A stretch of 64,000 nucleotides of DNA from an uncultured Aquimarina sp. (lineage in GTDB: Bacteria; Bacteroidota; Bacteroidia; Flavobacteriales; Flavobacteriaceae). Below, one piece after another: positions 25,784-34,995 of the stretch (position 1 is its first letter; each line of letters begins with the position of its first letter). The notes beneath the pieces are model-generated. The model was not told the DNA's origin. It saw only the letters and a list, made by a program, of their open reading frames with translations, and made no database searches. Position numbers and translations under genes: made by a program. The stretch covers positions 103,711 through 167,710 of the forward strand of contig CANMLL010000015.1 in the NCBI GenBank assembly GCA_947498775.1, written 5' to 3'.

Positions 25784-26797
25784 TCAAGCTACTCTAAACC
25801 GATTTCTATATTGAGAAGGAGTAATTTCGGTTTCGGCTTTAAAAGCCAGGTTAAAAGAAGTTACATTTCCAAAACCAGAATCATAAGCAATGGTTGCTAT
25901 TTTTTCGTTCGCATACTTAGGGTCTACTAATAATGTCTTTGCTTTTTCTATTCGATAATGATTTATAAATTCTGAGAAATTCTTTTGTTCATTTTCATTA
26001 ATTACCTGTGATAATTCACGCGGGGTTACATCGAGTTGTTTGGCAACGCTATGTAATGAAATATCATTATCCAGATATACTTCGCTTTCTTCAAGCAAAT
26101 TCTTTATTTTCTGAAGTACTTTTTTTGAGGTACCTCTATCTATTGTCGAATTGCTATATTTTTCCAGGGCAAATACATGTCGTTTCAACAAAAGATAGGT
26201 AAACAAATACATCAAGAATGAGAACGAAATTGCGCCCAAAATATAAAACGGAATCCATCTCGCCAAAATCCCAACATAAAGCACCCAAATCAAACTAACG
26301 CCACTCAAAATATTTCGATACCATTTTAAAAGTTGTGGTGTAATTTGGTCCCTACTTTTTAAAATATAATTCCAGCAAATACCCAGATAAATTCCTAAGT
26401 GAACAAATACCAATCCGTAGGCAATATATGAGGCAACGTCTCCTCTATTCGGGATTATTGGACTGAATAGAACAAACAATCCAAAGGGTAACAAATGTGC
26501 ATACTGTGTATTCGAAAAAGTGTTTCGTTTCTCAAAAAGTGCTTTTCCATAAAACCATAAAAAAGGTCCTACGGCCAAAATGGTCGAAATTGCTAAATTT
26601 CTAATTCTGGGATCTACCTCGATATAGTTATGAAAAACAGATTTACCAATTCGAATCGTTAATGCCAGTAAAACAAATGCCAAGAATCGATTGGCTCTTT
26701 TATTTCCTTTTTTTACTGTAAATAAATAAAAACATAGAAATAGAGCCTGGATAACACCAAGACAACTGAGCACCAATATAAAACCTTGTTGAAGCAT
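25784..26797 (-). CDS. Membrane-bound AraC-family transcriptional regulator
   Basis: The protein (337 residues from the ATG at 26797; 344 from 26818) has six or seven hydrophobic helices in the first 210 residues, beginning MLQQGFILVLSCLGVIQALFL. A C-terminal AraC DNA-binding domain follows (about 245-337) with ISLHSVAKQLDVTPRELSQVIN and IATIAYDSGFGNVTSFNLAFKAETEITPSQYR. This architecture is common in Flavobacteria and implies membrane signal sensing linked to transcription. It is divergent from the BNR-repeat gene at 26946, a plausible target. The ligand is unknown. Confidence 0.9.
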   Translation of the reverse strand: MLQQGFILVLSCLGVIQALFLCFYLFTVKKGNKRANRFLAFVLLALTIRIGKSVFHNYIEVDPRIRNLAISTILAVGPFLWFYGKALFEKRNTFSNTQYAHLLPFGLFVLFSPIIPNRGDVASYIAYGLVFVHLGIYLGICWNYILKSRDQITPQLLKWYRNILSGVSLIWVLYVGILARWIPFYILGAISFSFLMYLFTYLLLKRHVFALEKYSNSTIDRGTSKKVLQKIKNLLEESEVYLDNDISLHSVAKQLDVTPRELSQVINENEQKNFSEFINHYRIEKAKTLLVDPKYANEKIATIAYDSGFGNVTSFNLAFKAETEITPSQYRNRFRVA

Positions 26798-26945
26798 TGT
26801 TTCAAATTTAAGAATCATCCTTTCATATACAAGGTTAAAATTACGTGAAAATCTTTTGAAATTATTTTTAATTCCAGACTTTAGTGTCCCATCAAATCTA
26901 CATGTATATTCTTACTAAGGCAATTCAACTAAAACTCAGCTAAAC

Positions 26946-29900
26946 ATGCACTCACATTTCTACAAGGTACTTTGTATTCTCTTTTTCGCTTTCGGAAGTA
27001 TTTTTACCACGCACTCTCAAACGTATGACCAAGAACTCTACGATGCCCTCGAATATCGACTCATTGGGCCATTTCGAGGCGGTCGAAGCGCTGCAGTAAC
27101 CGGTGTTCCCAATAAACCCAATTTATTCTATTTTGGTGCTACTGGTGGCGGTATCTGGAAAACGGTTGATGGTGGTCGAACATGGGAAAACATCTCTGAT
27201 GGTTTTTTTGGAGGTTCTATTGGTTCAATTTCGGTGTCCGAAAGCGATCCCAATGTACTTTATGTAGGTGGTGGCGAGAAAACACTTCGTGGCAATGTGT
27301 CTTCTGGATATGGCGTATGGAAAAGTGTTGATGCCGGTAAGACTTGGGTACAATCGGGTCTCCCCAAAAGTAGACATATTCCTAGGATATCAATTCATCC
27401 AAAAAATCCCGATATTGTATATGCTGCTGTTCTAGGAAATATCTATAAACCTACGCAAGATCGCGGGGTTTATAAAAGTACCGATGGTGGTAAAACATGG
27501 AGCAAAGTCCTTTTTGCCAATGCCGATGCCGGAGCAGTAGATTTGACACTGGACCCTAACAATCCAAGGATTTTATACGCTTCTACCTGGAATGCCAGAA
27601 GAACACCATATAGTTTAAGCTCAGGTGGCGATGGTTCTGCGCTGTGGAAAAGTACCGATAGCGGAAAAACATGGAAAGAAATCTCAAAAAATAAAGGCTT
27701 TGCAAAAGACACCTTGGGAATTATGGGAGTTACCGTTTCTCCAGTTGATAGCGAACGTGTTTGGGCCATTGTAGAAAATAAAAAAAAAGGCGGTGTGTAT
27801 CGCAGTGATGATGGAGGTGAAACCTGGAGTCAGTTAAATAGTTCTAGAAGCCTGCGTCAACGTGCCTGGTACTACTCTCGTATCTATGCAGATCCGAAAG
27901 ATAAAGATGTTGTTTACGTAGTAAATGTATCCTATCATAAAAGTAAAGACGGCGGAAAGAATTTTAGTAGTTACAGAGCTCCGCATGGAGATCATCACGA
28001 CCTGTGGATCGCACCCGAAAATCCTAAACGTATGATTATTGGTGATGATGGAGGGGCACAAATCACTTATGATGGTGGTGAAACCTGGAGCACCTATCAC
28101 AACCAACCAACTTCGCAGTTTTATCGCGTAACTACAGATAATAGTTTTCCGTATCGTATTTATGTAGCACAACAAGACAATTCAACCATACGCATTAATC
28201 ACCGAAGCACCGGTAGGTCTATTTCTGAAGACGATTGGGAACGAACCGCTGGTGGAGAATCTGCGCATATTGCTGTTGATCCAAAAAACAATGACATCGT
28301 ATATGGTGGTAGTTATGATGGTTTCTTAACCCGTTTAAATCACAAGACTGAAACCGTACGTTCTGTGAGTGTTTGGCCAGATAACCCTATGGGACATGGT
28401 GCCGAGGATATGAAATATCGTTTTCAGTGGAATTTCCCTATCATGTTCTCCAAACATAACCTTAATAAGCTATATACTTTTTCAAATCACGTACATGTAA
28501 CCGAAAATGAGGGTCAAAGCTGGCAGGTAATTAGTCCTGATCTTACTCGCAATGATCCAGAAAAATTGAAATCATCAGGTGGGCCAATTACTCAAGACAA
28601 TACTTCTGTAGAATATTACTGTACGATTTTTGCTGCCGCCGAAAGTCCGCTAAAAGAGGGATTGCTATGGGTAGGAAGCGATGACGGATTGGTACATGTA
28701 AGTCAGGACGGAGGAAAAACATGGAATAACGTGACTCCGAAAGGCATGCCCGAATGGATGATGATCAACAGTATCGAACCTAGTGCTTTTAACGAAGGTA
28801 CCTGCTACATTGCAGGAACCAAATACAAATCTGGTGATTTTGCTCCGTATCTCTACAAAACTACAGATTATGGGAAATCATGGACCAAAATTACAACCGG
28901 AATCTCACCAGAACATTTTACACGCGTTCTACGAGAGGATCCTGCACGTAAGGGATTATTATATGCAGGTACCGAAACTGGTATGTACATCTCTTTTAAC
29001 GATGGAAAAAACTGGCAGCCTTTTCAGCTTAACTTGCCTATTGTACCTATTACTGATTTGACCATCAAAGAAAATAACCTGGTAGTTGCTACACAAGGAA
29101 GAAGCGTTTGGATTATTGATGACCTTACGGTGTTGCATCAGCTAAATGACAAATTAAAGACACAAAATCATATGCTATATCAGCCCAAAAATGCGTATCG
29201 CATGCGAGGTAGTAGTGTGAAAGACTCAAAGACTGAAGGAACCAATCATCCAGCCGGAGTGATGACGTATTTTTATCTAAAGAATTTTGACAAAGAAAAA
29301 GACACCATCGCACTTACCTATTTCAATACAAAAAATGACACGCTTAAATCTTTTAATAATAAAGCAAAAGAGAAAAAAGATCAATTAGAAATAGAAGAAA
29401 AAGGCAGTAATCTATTTACCTGGAACATGCGAGGTGATGGTGCCGAAAAATTGAAGGGGATGATCCTTTGGTGGGCCAATCTTGACGGGCCAAAAGCAGT
29501 TCCTGGTGACTACAAAGTAGGTTTAAGTGTAAATGGAAAAGAAGTTTCAAAGCAACCGTTTAAAATAGTTGCCGATCCAAGAGCCGAAGCAACACCTCAA
29601 CAAATGCAAGCACAATTTGACTTTATAACCAGTGTGAACAAAACGGTAGACAGAGCCCATAAGTCAATCAAAAAGATTAGAAAAATCAACACACAACTTA
29701 AAGCATTCGAGAAACAATACAAACCCGATGAAAAGACAACAGATTTGGTAAAAAAGGCTTCAGAATTGCAAAAACAATTCGGTGAAATTGAAAAGGCTTT
29801 GTATCAAACCAAAAATAAGAGTAACCAGGATCCTCTCAACTTTCCGATTAAGTTAACGAATAAGCTTGGTCACCTTAATTCGTTAGTAGGCATGGGAGAT

Positions 29901-30059
29901 TTTGGTCCTACAGAGCAAGATATTGCCGTAAAAAATGAACTTACCAAAAAGATAAAAGAGCAATTGCAGGCTTTTGATAAATTAATTTCAGAAGAAATTG
30001 CAGCATTTAATGCTGCGTTTAATACCTTGCAGCTTAATTATCTTTTTGTAGAAGAATAA
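26946..30059 (+). CDS. Large secreted BNR/sortilin (VPS10)-type beta-propeller protein
   Basis: The 1037-residue protein has a signal peptide (about 1-25, ending THSQ). At least ten Asp-box/BNR motifs follow: TVDGGRTW, SVDAGKTW, STDGGKTW, STDSGKTW, SDDGGETW, TYDGGETW, SQDGGKTW and TTDYGKSW. These are spread over about residues 35-720 and fit two linked propellers. The C-terminal 300 residues include a beta domain and a long charged helical region (about 880-1000). Such proteins are annotated as sortilin-like or glycosyl hydrolase-like, usually without a proven activity. Its stop is immediately followed by hemJ. Confidence 0.88.
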   Translation: MHSHFYKVLCILFFAFGSIFTTHSQTYDQELYDALEYRLIGPFRGGRSAAVTGVPNKPNLFYFGATGGGIWKTVDGGRTWENISDGFFGGSIGSISVSESDPNVLYVGGGEKTLRGNVSSGYGVWKSVDAGKTWVQSGLPKSRHIPRISIHPKNPDIVYAAVLGNIYKPTQDRGVYKSTDGGKTWSKVLFANADAGAVDLTLDPNNPRILYASTWNARRTPYSLSSGGDGSALWKSTDSGKTWKEISKNKGFAKDTLGIMGVTVSPVDSERVWAIVENKKKGGVYRSDDGGETWSQLNSSRSLRQRAWYYSRIYADPKDKDVVYVVNVSYHKSKDGGKNFSSYRAPHGDHHDLWIAPENPKRMIIGDDGGAQITYDGGETWSTYHNQPTSQFYRVTTDNSFPYRIYVAQQDNSTIRINHRSTGRSISEDDWERTAGGESAHIAVDPKNNDIVYGGSYDGFLTRLNHKTETVRSVSVWPDNPMGHGAEDMKYRFQWNFPIMFSKHNLNKLYTFSNHVHVTENEGQSWQVISPDLTRNDPEKLKSSGGPITQDNTSVEYYCTIFAAAESPLKEGLLWVGSDDGLVHVSQDGGKTWNNVTPKGMPEWMMINSIEPSAFNEGTCYIAGTKYKSGDFAPYLYKTTDYGKSWTKITTGISPEHFTRVLREDPARKGLLYAGTETGMYISFNDGKNWQPFQLNLPIVPITDLTIKENNLVVATQGRSVWIIDDLTVLHQLNDKLKTQNHMLYQPKNAYRMRGSSVKDSKTEGTNHPAGVMTYFYLKNFDKEKDTIALTYFNTKNDTLKSFNNKAKEKKDQLEIEEKGSNLFTWNMRGDGAEKLKGMILWWANLDGPKAVPGDYKVGLSVNGKEVSKQPFKIVADPRAEATPQQMQAQFDFITSVNKTVDRAHKSIKKIRKINTQLKAFEKQYKPDEKTTDLVKKASELQKQFGEIEKALYQTKNKSNQDPLNFPIKLTNKLGHLNSLVGMGDFGPTEQDIAVKNELTKKIKEQLQAFDKLISEEIAAFNAAFNTLQLNYLFVEE

Positions 30060-30611
30060 ATGCTCGAATACTATAATTACATAAAAGCCCTGCACCTAAT
30101 CTTTGTGATTACCTGGTTTGCAGGGTTATTTTATATACCAAGATTATTTATATACCAGATTGAGGCTTTTGATAAACCTTCTCCCGAAAAAGAAATCCTG
30201 GGAAAACAACTCAAATTAATGGCTAAACGTTTATGGTTTATCATTACATGGCCATCGGCAATATTAGCATCCCTATTTGCAATATGGTTATTGATTTTGA
30301 TGCCTGCCTGGTTGCAACAGCCCTGGATGCATGTTAAATTGGGATTTGTAATCCTGCTTTTTGCCTATCACCTAAAATGTCATCACATTTACAAACAACT
30401 ACAAATCGATATCATAAAATGGTCATCAAACCAAATGCGTATCTGGAACGAAGGTTCAACCATCATTTTATTTTCGGTCATCTTTCTGGTGGTGGTTCGC
30501 GATGCCGTAAACTGGATTTATGGAGTTGTAGGGATTGTGTTACTTTCAGTTTTACTAATGCTGGGTATCAAATTATATAAAAGGATTCGAGATAAAAATC
30601 CAAACGCTTAA
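30060..30611 (+). CDS. hemJ: Protoporphyrinogen IX oxidase, HemJ type
   Basis: The 183-residue membrane protein has four or five helices. It matches HemJ (UPF0093/CopD-like) with KALHLIFVITWFAGLFYIPRLF at the N-terminus, a conserved His at residue 12, and WMHVKLGFVILLFAYH about residue 90, containing the second conserved His and Lys. It oxidises protoporphyrinogen IX to protoporphyrin IX, the step between HemF and HemH, and is otherwise missing from the heme block here. It begins directly at the base after the BNR gene's stop, suggesting cotranscription. Confidence 0.9.
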   Translation: MLEYYNYIKALHLIFVITWFAGLFYIPRLFIYQIEAFDKPSPEKEILGKQLKLMAKRLWFIITWPSAILASLFAIWLLILMPAWLQQPWMHVKLGFVILLFAYHLKCHHIYKQLQIDIIKWSSNQMRIWNEGSTIILFSVIFLVVVRDAVNWIYGVVGIVLLSVLLMLGIKLYKRIRDKNPNA

Positions 30612-30614
30612 TTA

Positions 30615-30890
30615 AGTATTGAGTACAAAGTACTTAGTAATTAGATTTTATTAATAATGTGAGCTTAGTTTAAAGCATTAGAATGTAGAAAAATAGTATC
30701 GAGATTCCGTATTTCGTTCAAAAAAATACTATTGTTGATACAGTGCTCTCCCAATAGTTGTTGGGATCGGATCACTTTAATTGACGAGGTCTTTTATTTC
30801 TAACTCAAATTATCCATATATTATTCTCTTTCATCATTATTATAGTCTTAATACTTTGTACTCTGTACTAACTTCTAAGTTTTCCTTATC
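30615..30890. repeat. Intergenic element with imperfect terminal inverted repeats
   Basis: The 305-bp gap between hemJ and yicC has no gene. GAGTACAAAGTACTTAG near the left end and the complement of ACTTTGTACTC near 30855 match at about 15 of 17 positions. A hairpin TCCCAA/TTGGGA lies at about 30750-30767. It looks like a decayed short inverted-repeat element. Confidence 0.4.
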
Positions 30891-30916
30891 TTCGTGCAAC
30901 TTTTTAGACTACTACT

Positions 30917-31777
30917 ATGATCAAATCGATGACAGGCTTCGGGAAGTCTATCCTTCAGCTACCTACAAAAAAAATTACGATCGAGGTTAAATCCCTTAAC
31001 AGTAAAAATCTAGACCTTAATGCCAGAATCCCTTCGCAGTATCGCGAAAAAGAACTACAAATGCGTAATACCATTGCAAAATCTTTGGTTAGAGGTAAAG
31101 TAGATTTTGGATTGTATGTTGAAATCACTGCCGAAGAAACTTCTACAAAAATTAATGAAGCGGTAGTTAAAGATTATATCAAACAGTTAGAAGCTATCGA
31201 TAATACCGGAGAAAGTACAGAACGATTAAAAATGGCAGTACGCATGCCTGATGCTTTAAAAACCGTTAGAGAAGAAATCGATGAAGAAGAATTTAAAGCA
31301 ATTAATAAAGCACTCTTAGATGCTTTAAGTGAAATCGATGGGTATAGAACAGATGAAGGAAAAGCTTTAGAAAAAGACTTTAATCTAAGAATTAAAAATA
31401 TAAGTGATTTACTAGAAAAAGTAATTGCAATAGATCCCGAACGTATCGAAGCAGTTAAAGAACGCCTGCATAAGGCTATCTCAGATCTTAAAGAAGAAGT
31501 AGATCAAAATCGTTTTGAACAAGAACTGATCTATTATCTTGAAAAATTTGATATCACCGAAGAAAAAGTTCGATTGGCTAATCATGTTGCCTATTTTATA
31601 GCTACGCTTAATTCATCTGATTCTAACGGAAAAAAATTAGGATTCATCACTCAGGAAATAGGAAGAGAAATAAATACTATTGGTAGTAAATCTAATTATG
31701 CCCCTATGCAACAATTAGTAGTACAGATGAAAGACGAACTCGAAAAAATTAAGGAACAATTGCTAAATGTGTTATAA
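30917..31777 (+). CDS. yicC: YicC-family endoribonuclease
   Basis: The 286-residue protein opens MIKSMTGFGK and has EVKSLNSKNLDLNARIP, typical of YicC. The C-terminal block includes RFEQELIYYLEKFDITEEKVRL and GKKLGFITQEIGREINTIGSKSN, the conserved DUF1732 end. Family members are cytoplasmic RNases involved in stress and small-RNA turnover. It overlaps nothing and ends directly before gmk (next base), an arrangement frequent in bacteria. Confidence 0.95.
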   Translation: MIKSMTGFGKSILQLPTKKITIEVKSLNSKNLDLNARIPSQYREKELQMRNTIAKSLVRGKVDFGLYVEITAEETSTKINEAVVKDYIKQLEAIDNTGESTERLKMAVRMPDALKTVREEIDEEEFKAINKALLDALSEIDGYRTDEGKALEKDFNLRIKNISDLLEKVIAIDPERIEAVKERLHKAISDLKEEVDQNRFEQELIYYLEKFDITEEKVRLANHVAYFIATLNSSDSNGKKLGFITQEIGREINTIGSKSNYAPMQQLVVQMKDELEKIKEQLLNVL

Positions 31778-32350
31778 ATGAAGCAAGGTAAACTTATTGT
31801 ACTTTCGGCACCATCGGGCAGTGGAAAAACTACGTTAGTTAAACACCTATTACACAAAGAAGAACTTAATCTTGGATTCTCAATCTCGGCAGCGTCTAGA
31901 GAGCCTAGAGGTGCAGAAGTGCACGGTAAAGATTATTATTTTTTATCCCTTCGTGAGTTTAAAGACAAAATCAAAGCCGATGAATTTCTAGAATGGGAAG
32001 AAGTATATCGTGATAACTTCTATGGAACATTAAAAACTGAAATACATCGACTTTGGGATAGTGGCAAGCATGTGATTTTTGATATCGATGTGGTAGGTGG
32101 ATTGGATATTAAAAGAATCTATCCTGATCGTACATTAGCTATTTTTATTAAGCCCCCAAGTATCGAAGAGTTGAAAATTCGATTAAAAAAGCGCAAAACC
32201 GAATCTGAAGATAAAATCAATATGCGAGTGGCAAAGGCCTCTACCGAGATGGCAACTGCACCGCAGTTTGATGCCATTGTGACCAACGATGACTTAGAAA
32301 AGGCACAAGAAGAAGTATATCAACTGGTAAAGAAGTTTCTTTTGGGGTAA
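31778..32350 (+). CDS. gmk: Guanylate kinase
   Basis: The 190-residue protein has the P-loop APSGSGKTT, the GMP-binding SREPRGAEVHGKDYYFLS, EWEEVYRDNFYGT and the core strand HVIFDIDVVGGLDIK. Near the C-terminus, RMAKAS-type residues read MRVAKASTEM. It phosphorylates GMP to GDP. It starts at the base after yicC and its final codons overlap the promoter of the small RNA/Abi locus. The length is normal. Confidence 0.97.
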   Translation: MKQGKLIVLSAPSGSGKTTLVKHLLHKEELNLGFSISAASREPRGAEVHGKDYYFLSLREFKDKIKADEFLEWEEVYRDNFYGTLKTEIHRLWDSGKHVIFDIDVVGGLDIKRIYPDRTLAIFIKPPSIEELKIRLKKRKTESEDKINMRVAKASTEMATAPQFDAIVTNDDLEKAQEEVYQLVKKFLLG

Positions 32351-32370
32351 AATAAAAATTGATTATATTT
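32340..32370 (+). promoter_or_regulatory. Strong Bacteroidota-type promoter for hairpin RNA/abi locus
   Basis: TTTG at 32340-32343 and TATATTTG at 32363-32370 are separated by 19 bp, an ideal TTTG-N19-TAnnTTTG promoter. It starts inside the last codons of gmk and points at the short GC-rich hairpin and the abi gene. Confidence 0.7.
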
Positions 32371-32375
32371 GTAAT

Positions 32376-32428
32376 ATCAATACCTGCCTCGCCTCTCCTT
32401 TGGAAGCGCATTTTTGGCGGGTTTTTTG
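32376..32428 (+). ncRNA. Short structured RNA upstream of abi (candidate)
   Basis: After the promoter, 32381-32387 (ACCTGCC) pairs with 32416-32422 (GGCGGGT) in a 7-bp stem with one G-U pair, followed by a T-run (to 32427). An inner stem (CGC at 32389-32391 with GCG at 32406-32408, then TCC/GGA) is capped by TTTT. The RNA would be about 50 nt, ending 6 bp before the abi ATG. The GC content is well above its surroundings. It could instead be only a leader or an attenuator of abi. Confidence 0.55.
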
Positions 32429-32434
32429 TTTTTT

Positions 32435-33364
32435 ATGAGTAAAAAAATTAATTATCGTAAATCCCCCAAATCTTTTAAAGAACAGATCGAACTACTTGAA
32501 AAAAGAGGTTTAAATTTCAAGAATAAAGCGAAAGCTGAAAAAATTCTTGAAAATATTAGTTATAACAGGTTAAGTGCTTATTGGTATCCTTTATTAAAAG
32601 AACCAAAAGATGAAGAATTATTCAAATCAGGCTCTAATTTCGAAAAAGTTTTTAGAATTTATCAGTTTGATAGTGAATTGAGAATTATAATGTTTTATGC
32701 AATCGAGCAAATTGAAATAGCTTTGAGAACGCAAATAATTTTTCATCTTTCAAATAAGTATAATTCCGGTTTTTGGTTTCGAAATCCAGACGCATTTAAA
32801 AGTTATCCTCTTTTTGTCGATTTATTAAAAAAACTTTGTATAAATACACAAAATTCAAATCAAGAATATATCAAAAAATATTCTAGAAAATATAACCAAT
32901 ACATTCCTCCATCTTGGAAAAGTTTCGAAACGTTGTCCTTTAATACCTTATTTTCTATTCTTAAAAATTTAAAAGATAAAAACGAGCAAGTAATAATCGC
33001 CAAGCACTTTGGATTACATCATGATGTCTTAAAATCTTGGGTAAATACTATAATTTACATCAGAAACATTTGTGCACACCATAGTCGATTATGGAATAAC
33101 GTTTTAACCATTAGCCCAGTATGGCCTAAAACACCCTATAACCATTGGGTAAGTACTTGGGAAAATAAAAATCAAGAAACTAATGATAAAGAATTAAATC
33201 TATATTCTGCTATTTGTATTACAGAATATCTAATCAAACAGGTAAATCCTTACAATAAATTTAGGAGCAAATTAGATGTTCTATTTGATGCCTATCCAGA
33301 TATTAATAAATTTGATCTTGGTTATCCAGATAATTGGAAATCCGAACCTTTATGGGCTAAATAA
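32435..33364 (+). CDS. Abi_2/AbiF-family HEPN abortive-infection protein
   Basis: The protein is 309 residues from the ATG at 32435; an earlier TTG lies inside the hairpin and is rejected. The N-terminal region SPKSFKEQIELLEKRGLNF, then ISYNRLSAYWYPLL and EQIEIALRTQIIFHLS, matches the Abi_2 family. A HEPN RNase motif R-N-I-C-A-H (R-x4-H, residue about 210) in a YIRNICAHHSRLWNN context is intact. By family this is an RNA-cleaving toxin or phage-defence effector. It interrupts the gmk-nadD housekeeping pair. Confidence 0.85.
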   Translation: MSKKINYRKSPKSFKEQIELLEKRGLNFKNKAKAEKILENISYNRLSAYWYPLLKEPKDEELFKSGSNFEKVFRIYQFDSELRIIMFYAIEQIEIALRTQIIFHLSNKYNSGFWFRNPDAFKSYPLFVDLLKKLCINTQNSNQEYIKKYSRKYNQYIPPSWKSFETLSFNTLFSILKNLKDKNEQVIIAKHFGLHHDVLKSWVNTIIYIRNICAHHSRLWNNVLTISPVWPKTPYNHWVSTWENKNQETNDKELNLYSAICITEYLIKQVNPYNKFRSKLDVLFDAYPDINKFDLGYPDNWKSEPLWAK

Positions 33365-33376
33365 ATTATCTTTCCT

Positions 33377-33961
33377 ATGAAAAAAATCGGATTGTATTTT
33401 GGAACTTTTAATCCAATTCATATTGGTCATTTAACCATTGCCAATCATATGGCAGAGTTCTCTGATCTAGACGAAATATGGATGGTGGTTACCCCTCATA
33501 ATCCATTTAAAAAGAAAAATTCTTTGCTCGACGATCATCACCGATATGAAATGGTATATCGTGCTACAGAATCCTATCCCAAATTAAAACCCAGTGATGT
33601 AGAATTTAAACTACCTCAACCTAATTATACAATTAATACATTGGCTCATTTACAAGAGCAATATCCAGAGTATCAATTTAACCTTATTATGGGTGAGGAT
33701 AATCTAAAAAGCTTTCATAAATGGAAAAACTATGATGTTATTCTGGAAAATCATGCTATTTATGTTTACCCCCGCATTGCAGAAGGTGTCGTAGAAAACC
33801 AATTTAAGGAGCACCCAAAAATACATCGAGTTGATGCCCCTATCATGGAAATCTCTTCTACTTTTATTCGTAAATCGATAGCAGAAGGTAAAAATATACG
33901 ACCACTACTTCCTAAAGAAGTATGGCAATACATTGATGAAATGAACTTTTACAAGGTATAA
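33377..33961 (+). CDS. nadD: Nicotinate-nucleotide adenylyltransferase
   Basis: The 194-residue protein has the nucleotidyltransferase motif FGTFNPIHIGHLTIA (HxGH), MVVTPHNPFKKK, the LIMGEDNLKSFHKWKN block and the C-terminal ISSTFIRKSIAEGKNI (ISSTxIR). It adenylates nicotinate mononucleotide in NAD synthesis. It follows the abi gene by 12 bp; the abi locus probably inserted between gmk and nadD. Confidence 0.96.
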   Translation: MKKIGLYFGTFNPIHIGHLTIANHMAEFSDLDEIWMVVTPHNPFKKKNSLLDDHHRYEMVYRATESYPKLKPSDVEFKLPQPNYTINTLAHLQEQYPEYQFNLIMGEDNLKSFHKWKNYDVILENHAIYVYPRIAEGVVENQFKEHPKIHRVDAPIMEISSTFIRKSIAEGKNIRPLLPKEVWQYIDEMNFYKV

Positions 33962-33967
33962 AAGTGT

Positions 33968-34600
33968 TTAAAAAGTATCATTGCCAATAATCTCCTTTGC
34001 TCTCTTTATAAGACGATGCATTCTATCGCTTCCTCCAGCGATAATTCCTGCTGTAAGAACAATATCAATAGAGATGATTACTTTTATTTGTATTTCAGAA
34101 AGCTCTGATGCCGATTCTGGCAATATAATACCAGACATGAGACGTAGACCCGATAAGGAAAGTATTAAGCCAATGACAAAGGCGATAGTAATTGTTCTTT
34201 GTTGCCTGAGCTGACCATGGTTTAACAAAAAATCTTCTATTTCTCTTTTTTCTTTCATTAATCTAATTACCTTTTCTGTATTCGTTTCCTCAGGCAAAGA
34301 TTGTATATCTATGATCATAGAGTTATCTGGATCATTTAGACTTTCTAGGTATTTGTTGATCTCTTCCACCCGTCTTTTGTTTTTAACTTTTGTTTTTTGA
34401 TTAGGATCAAATACGAATATTTCTATAACCTGTTCTACAACTAACATTATAACAGACAAATAACCAAGTATAGATATAATATTGCTTAGTTCTAAGTTTT
34501 TGAGATGTACAGAAGGTAAATATTCTTTAAAATATACAAAACAAAAAATTGAAAGTACAATGAGAATAATAACCAATGGATTTTTATACAAAACTTTCAT
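33968..34600 (-). CDS. Membrane protein of unknown function
   Basis: The 210-residue protein has four likely membrane helices: about 8-24, 38-60, 136-158 and 172-190. A charged cytoplasmic middle part between helices 2 and 3 (VKNKRRVEEINKYLESLN and EKVIRLMKEKREIEDFLLNHG) is probably coiled-coil. I do not recognise a family. It is convergent with nadD, 6 bp from its stop. The arrangement suggests a small structural or sensory membrane protein, but no role can be supported. Confidence 0.7.
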   Translation of the reverse strand: MKVLYKNPLVIILIVLSIFCFVYFKEYLPSVHLKNLELSNIISILGYLSVIMLVVEQVIEIFVFDPNQKTKVKNKRRVEEINKYLESLNDPDNSMIIDIQSLPEETNTEKVIRLMKEKREIEDFLLNHGQLRQQRTITIAFVIGLILSLSGLRLMSGIILPESASELSEIQIKVIISIDIVLTAGIIAGGSDRMHRLIKRAKEIIGNDTF

Positions 34601-34680
34601 ATTTTATTTGGTTTAAGAGTAACGATAAAATTACAAAAACTCTTTCTGATGATATCTGAGCTTTTTAAAATCAACGACAA

Positions 34681-34716
34681 AAAAGACCTCTTAGTGTTTC
34701 TTCTAAGAGGTCTTTA
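34681..34716. terminator. Bidirectional terminator
   Basis: AAAGACCTCTTAG pairs with CTAAGAGGTCTTT (about 13 bp) around a 7-nt loop, with A-rich and T-rich flanks. It would end minus-strand transcription from the enoyl-CoA hydratase remnant at 34740. Confidence 0.75.
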
Positions 34717-34739
34717 TCATTTTATTTTAAAATTTTGAC

Positions 34740-34845
34740 TTATTTTTCAGGAAAATCGGCTTTACACTTTTCTAAAAATGCAGTAGTTCCTTCTTTAAAA
34801 TCTTCTGAACCAAAAACACTTGCAAATGCCTTTAATCTGCAATTT
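34740..34845 (-). pseudogene. C-terminal remnant of an enoyl-CoA hydratase gene
   Basis: The minus strand reads ASVFGSEDFKEGTTAFLEK and then CKADFPEK-stop. This is paralogous to the end of the intact hydratase at 36636, FGTEDFKEGTSAFLEKRKAEFPGK. Upstream the frame breaks within about 35 codons. Only the tail survives, followed by the terminator at 34681. Confidence 0.8.
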
Positions 34846-34995
34846 TATTAAAAAATAATTGTTGAAAGTTGCACTTACCTTAAAAGCCTAGAAAATGTAT
34901 TGAGGACAGTTTCTATGAAACTCTTCCTGTTTTTTTTAAACCTTTAACCATTTTGTGAGTCTACATTATATTAACTAAACTTAAATATAAAGATC

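Noticed and set aside
32414..32434. Upstream TTG start for the abi gene giving seven extra residues.
   Set aside because: It lies inside the hairpin stem and T-run, and the conserved family region begins after the ATG at 32435.
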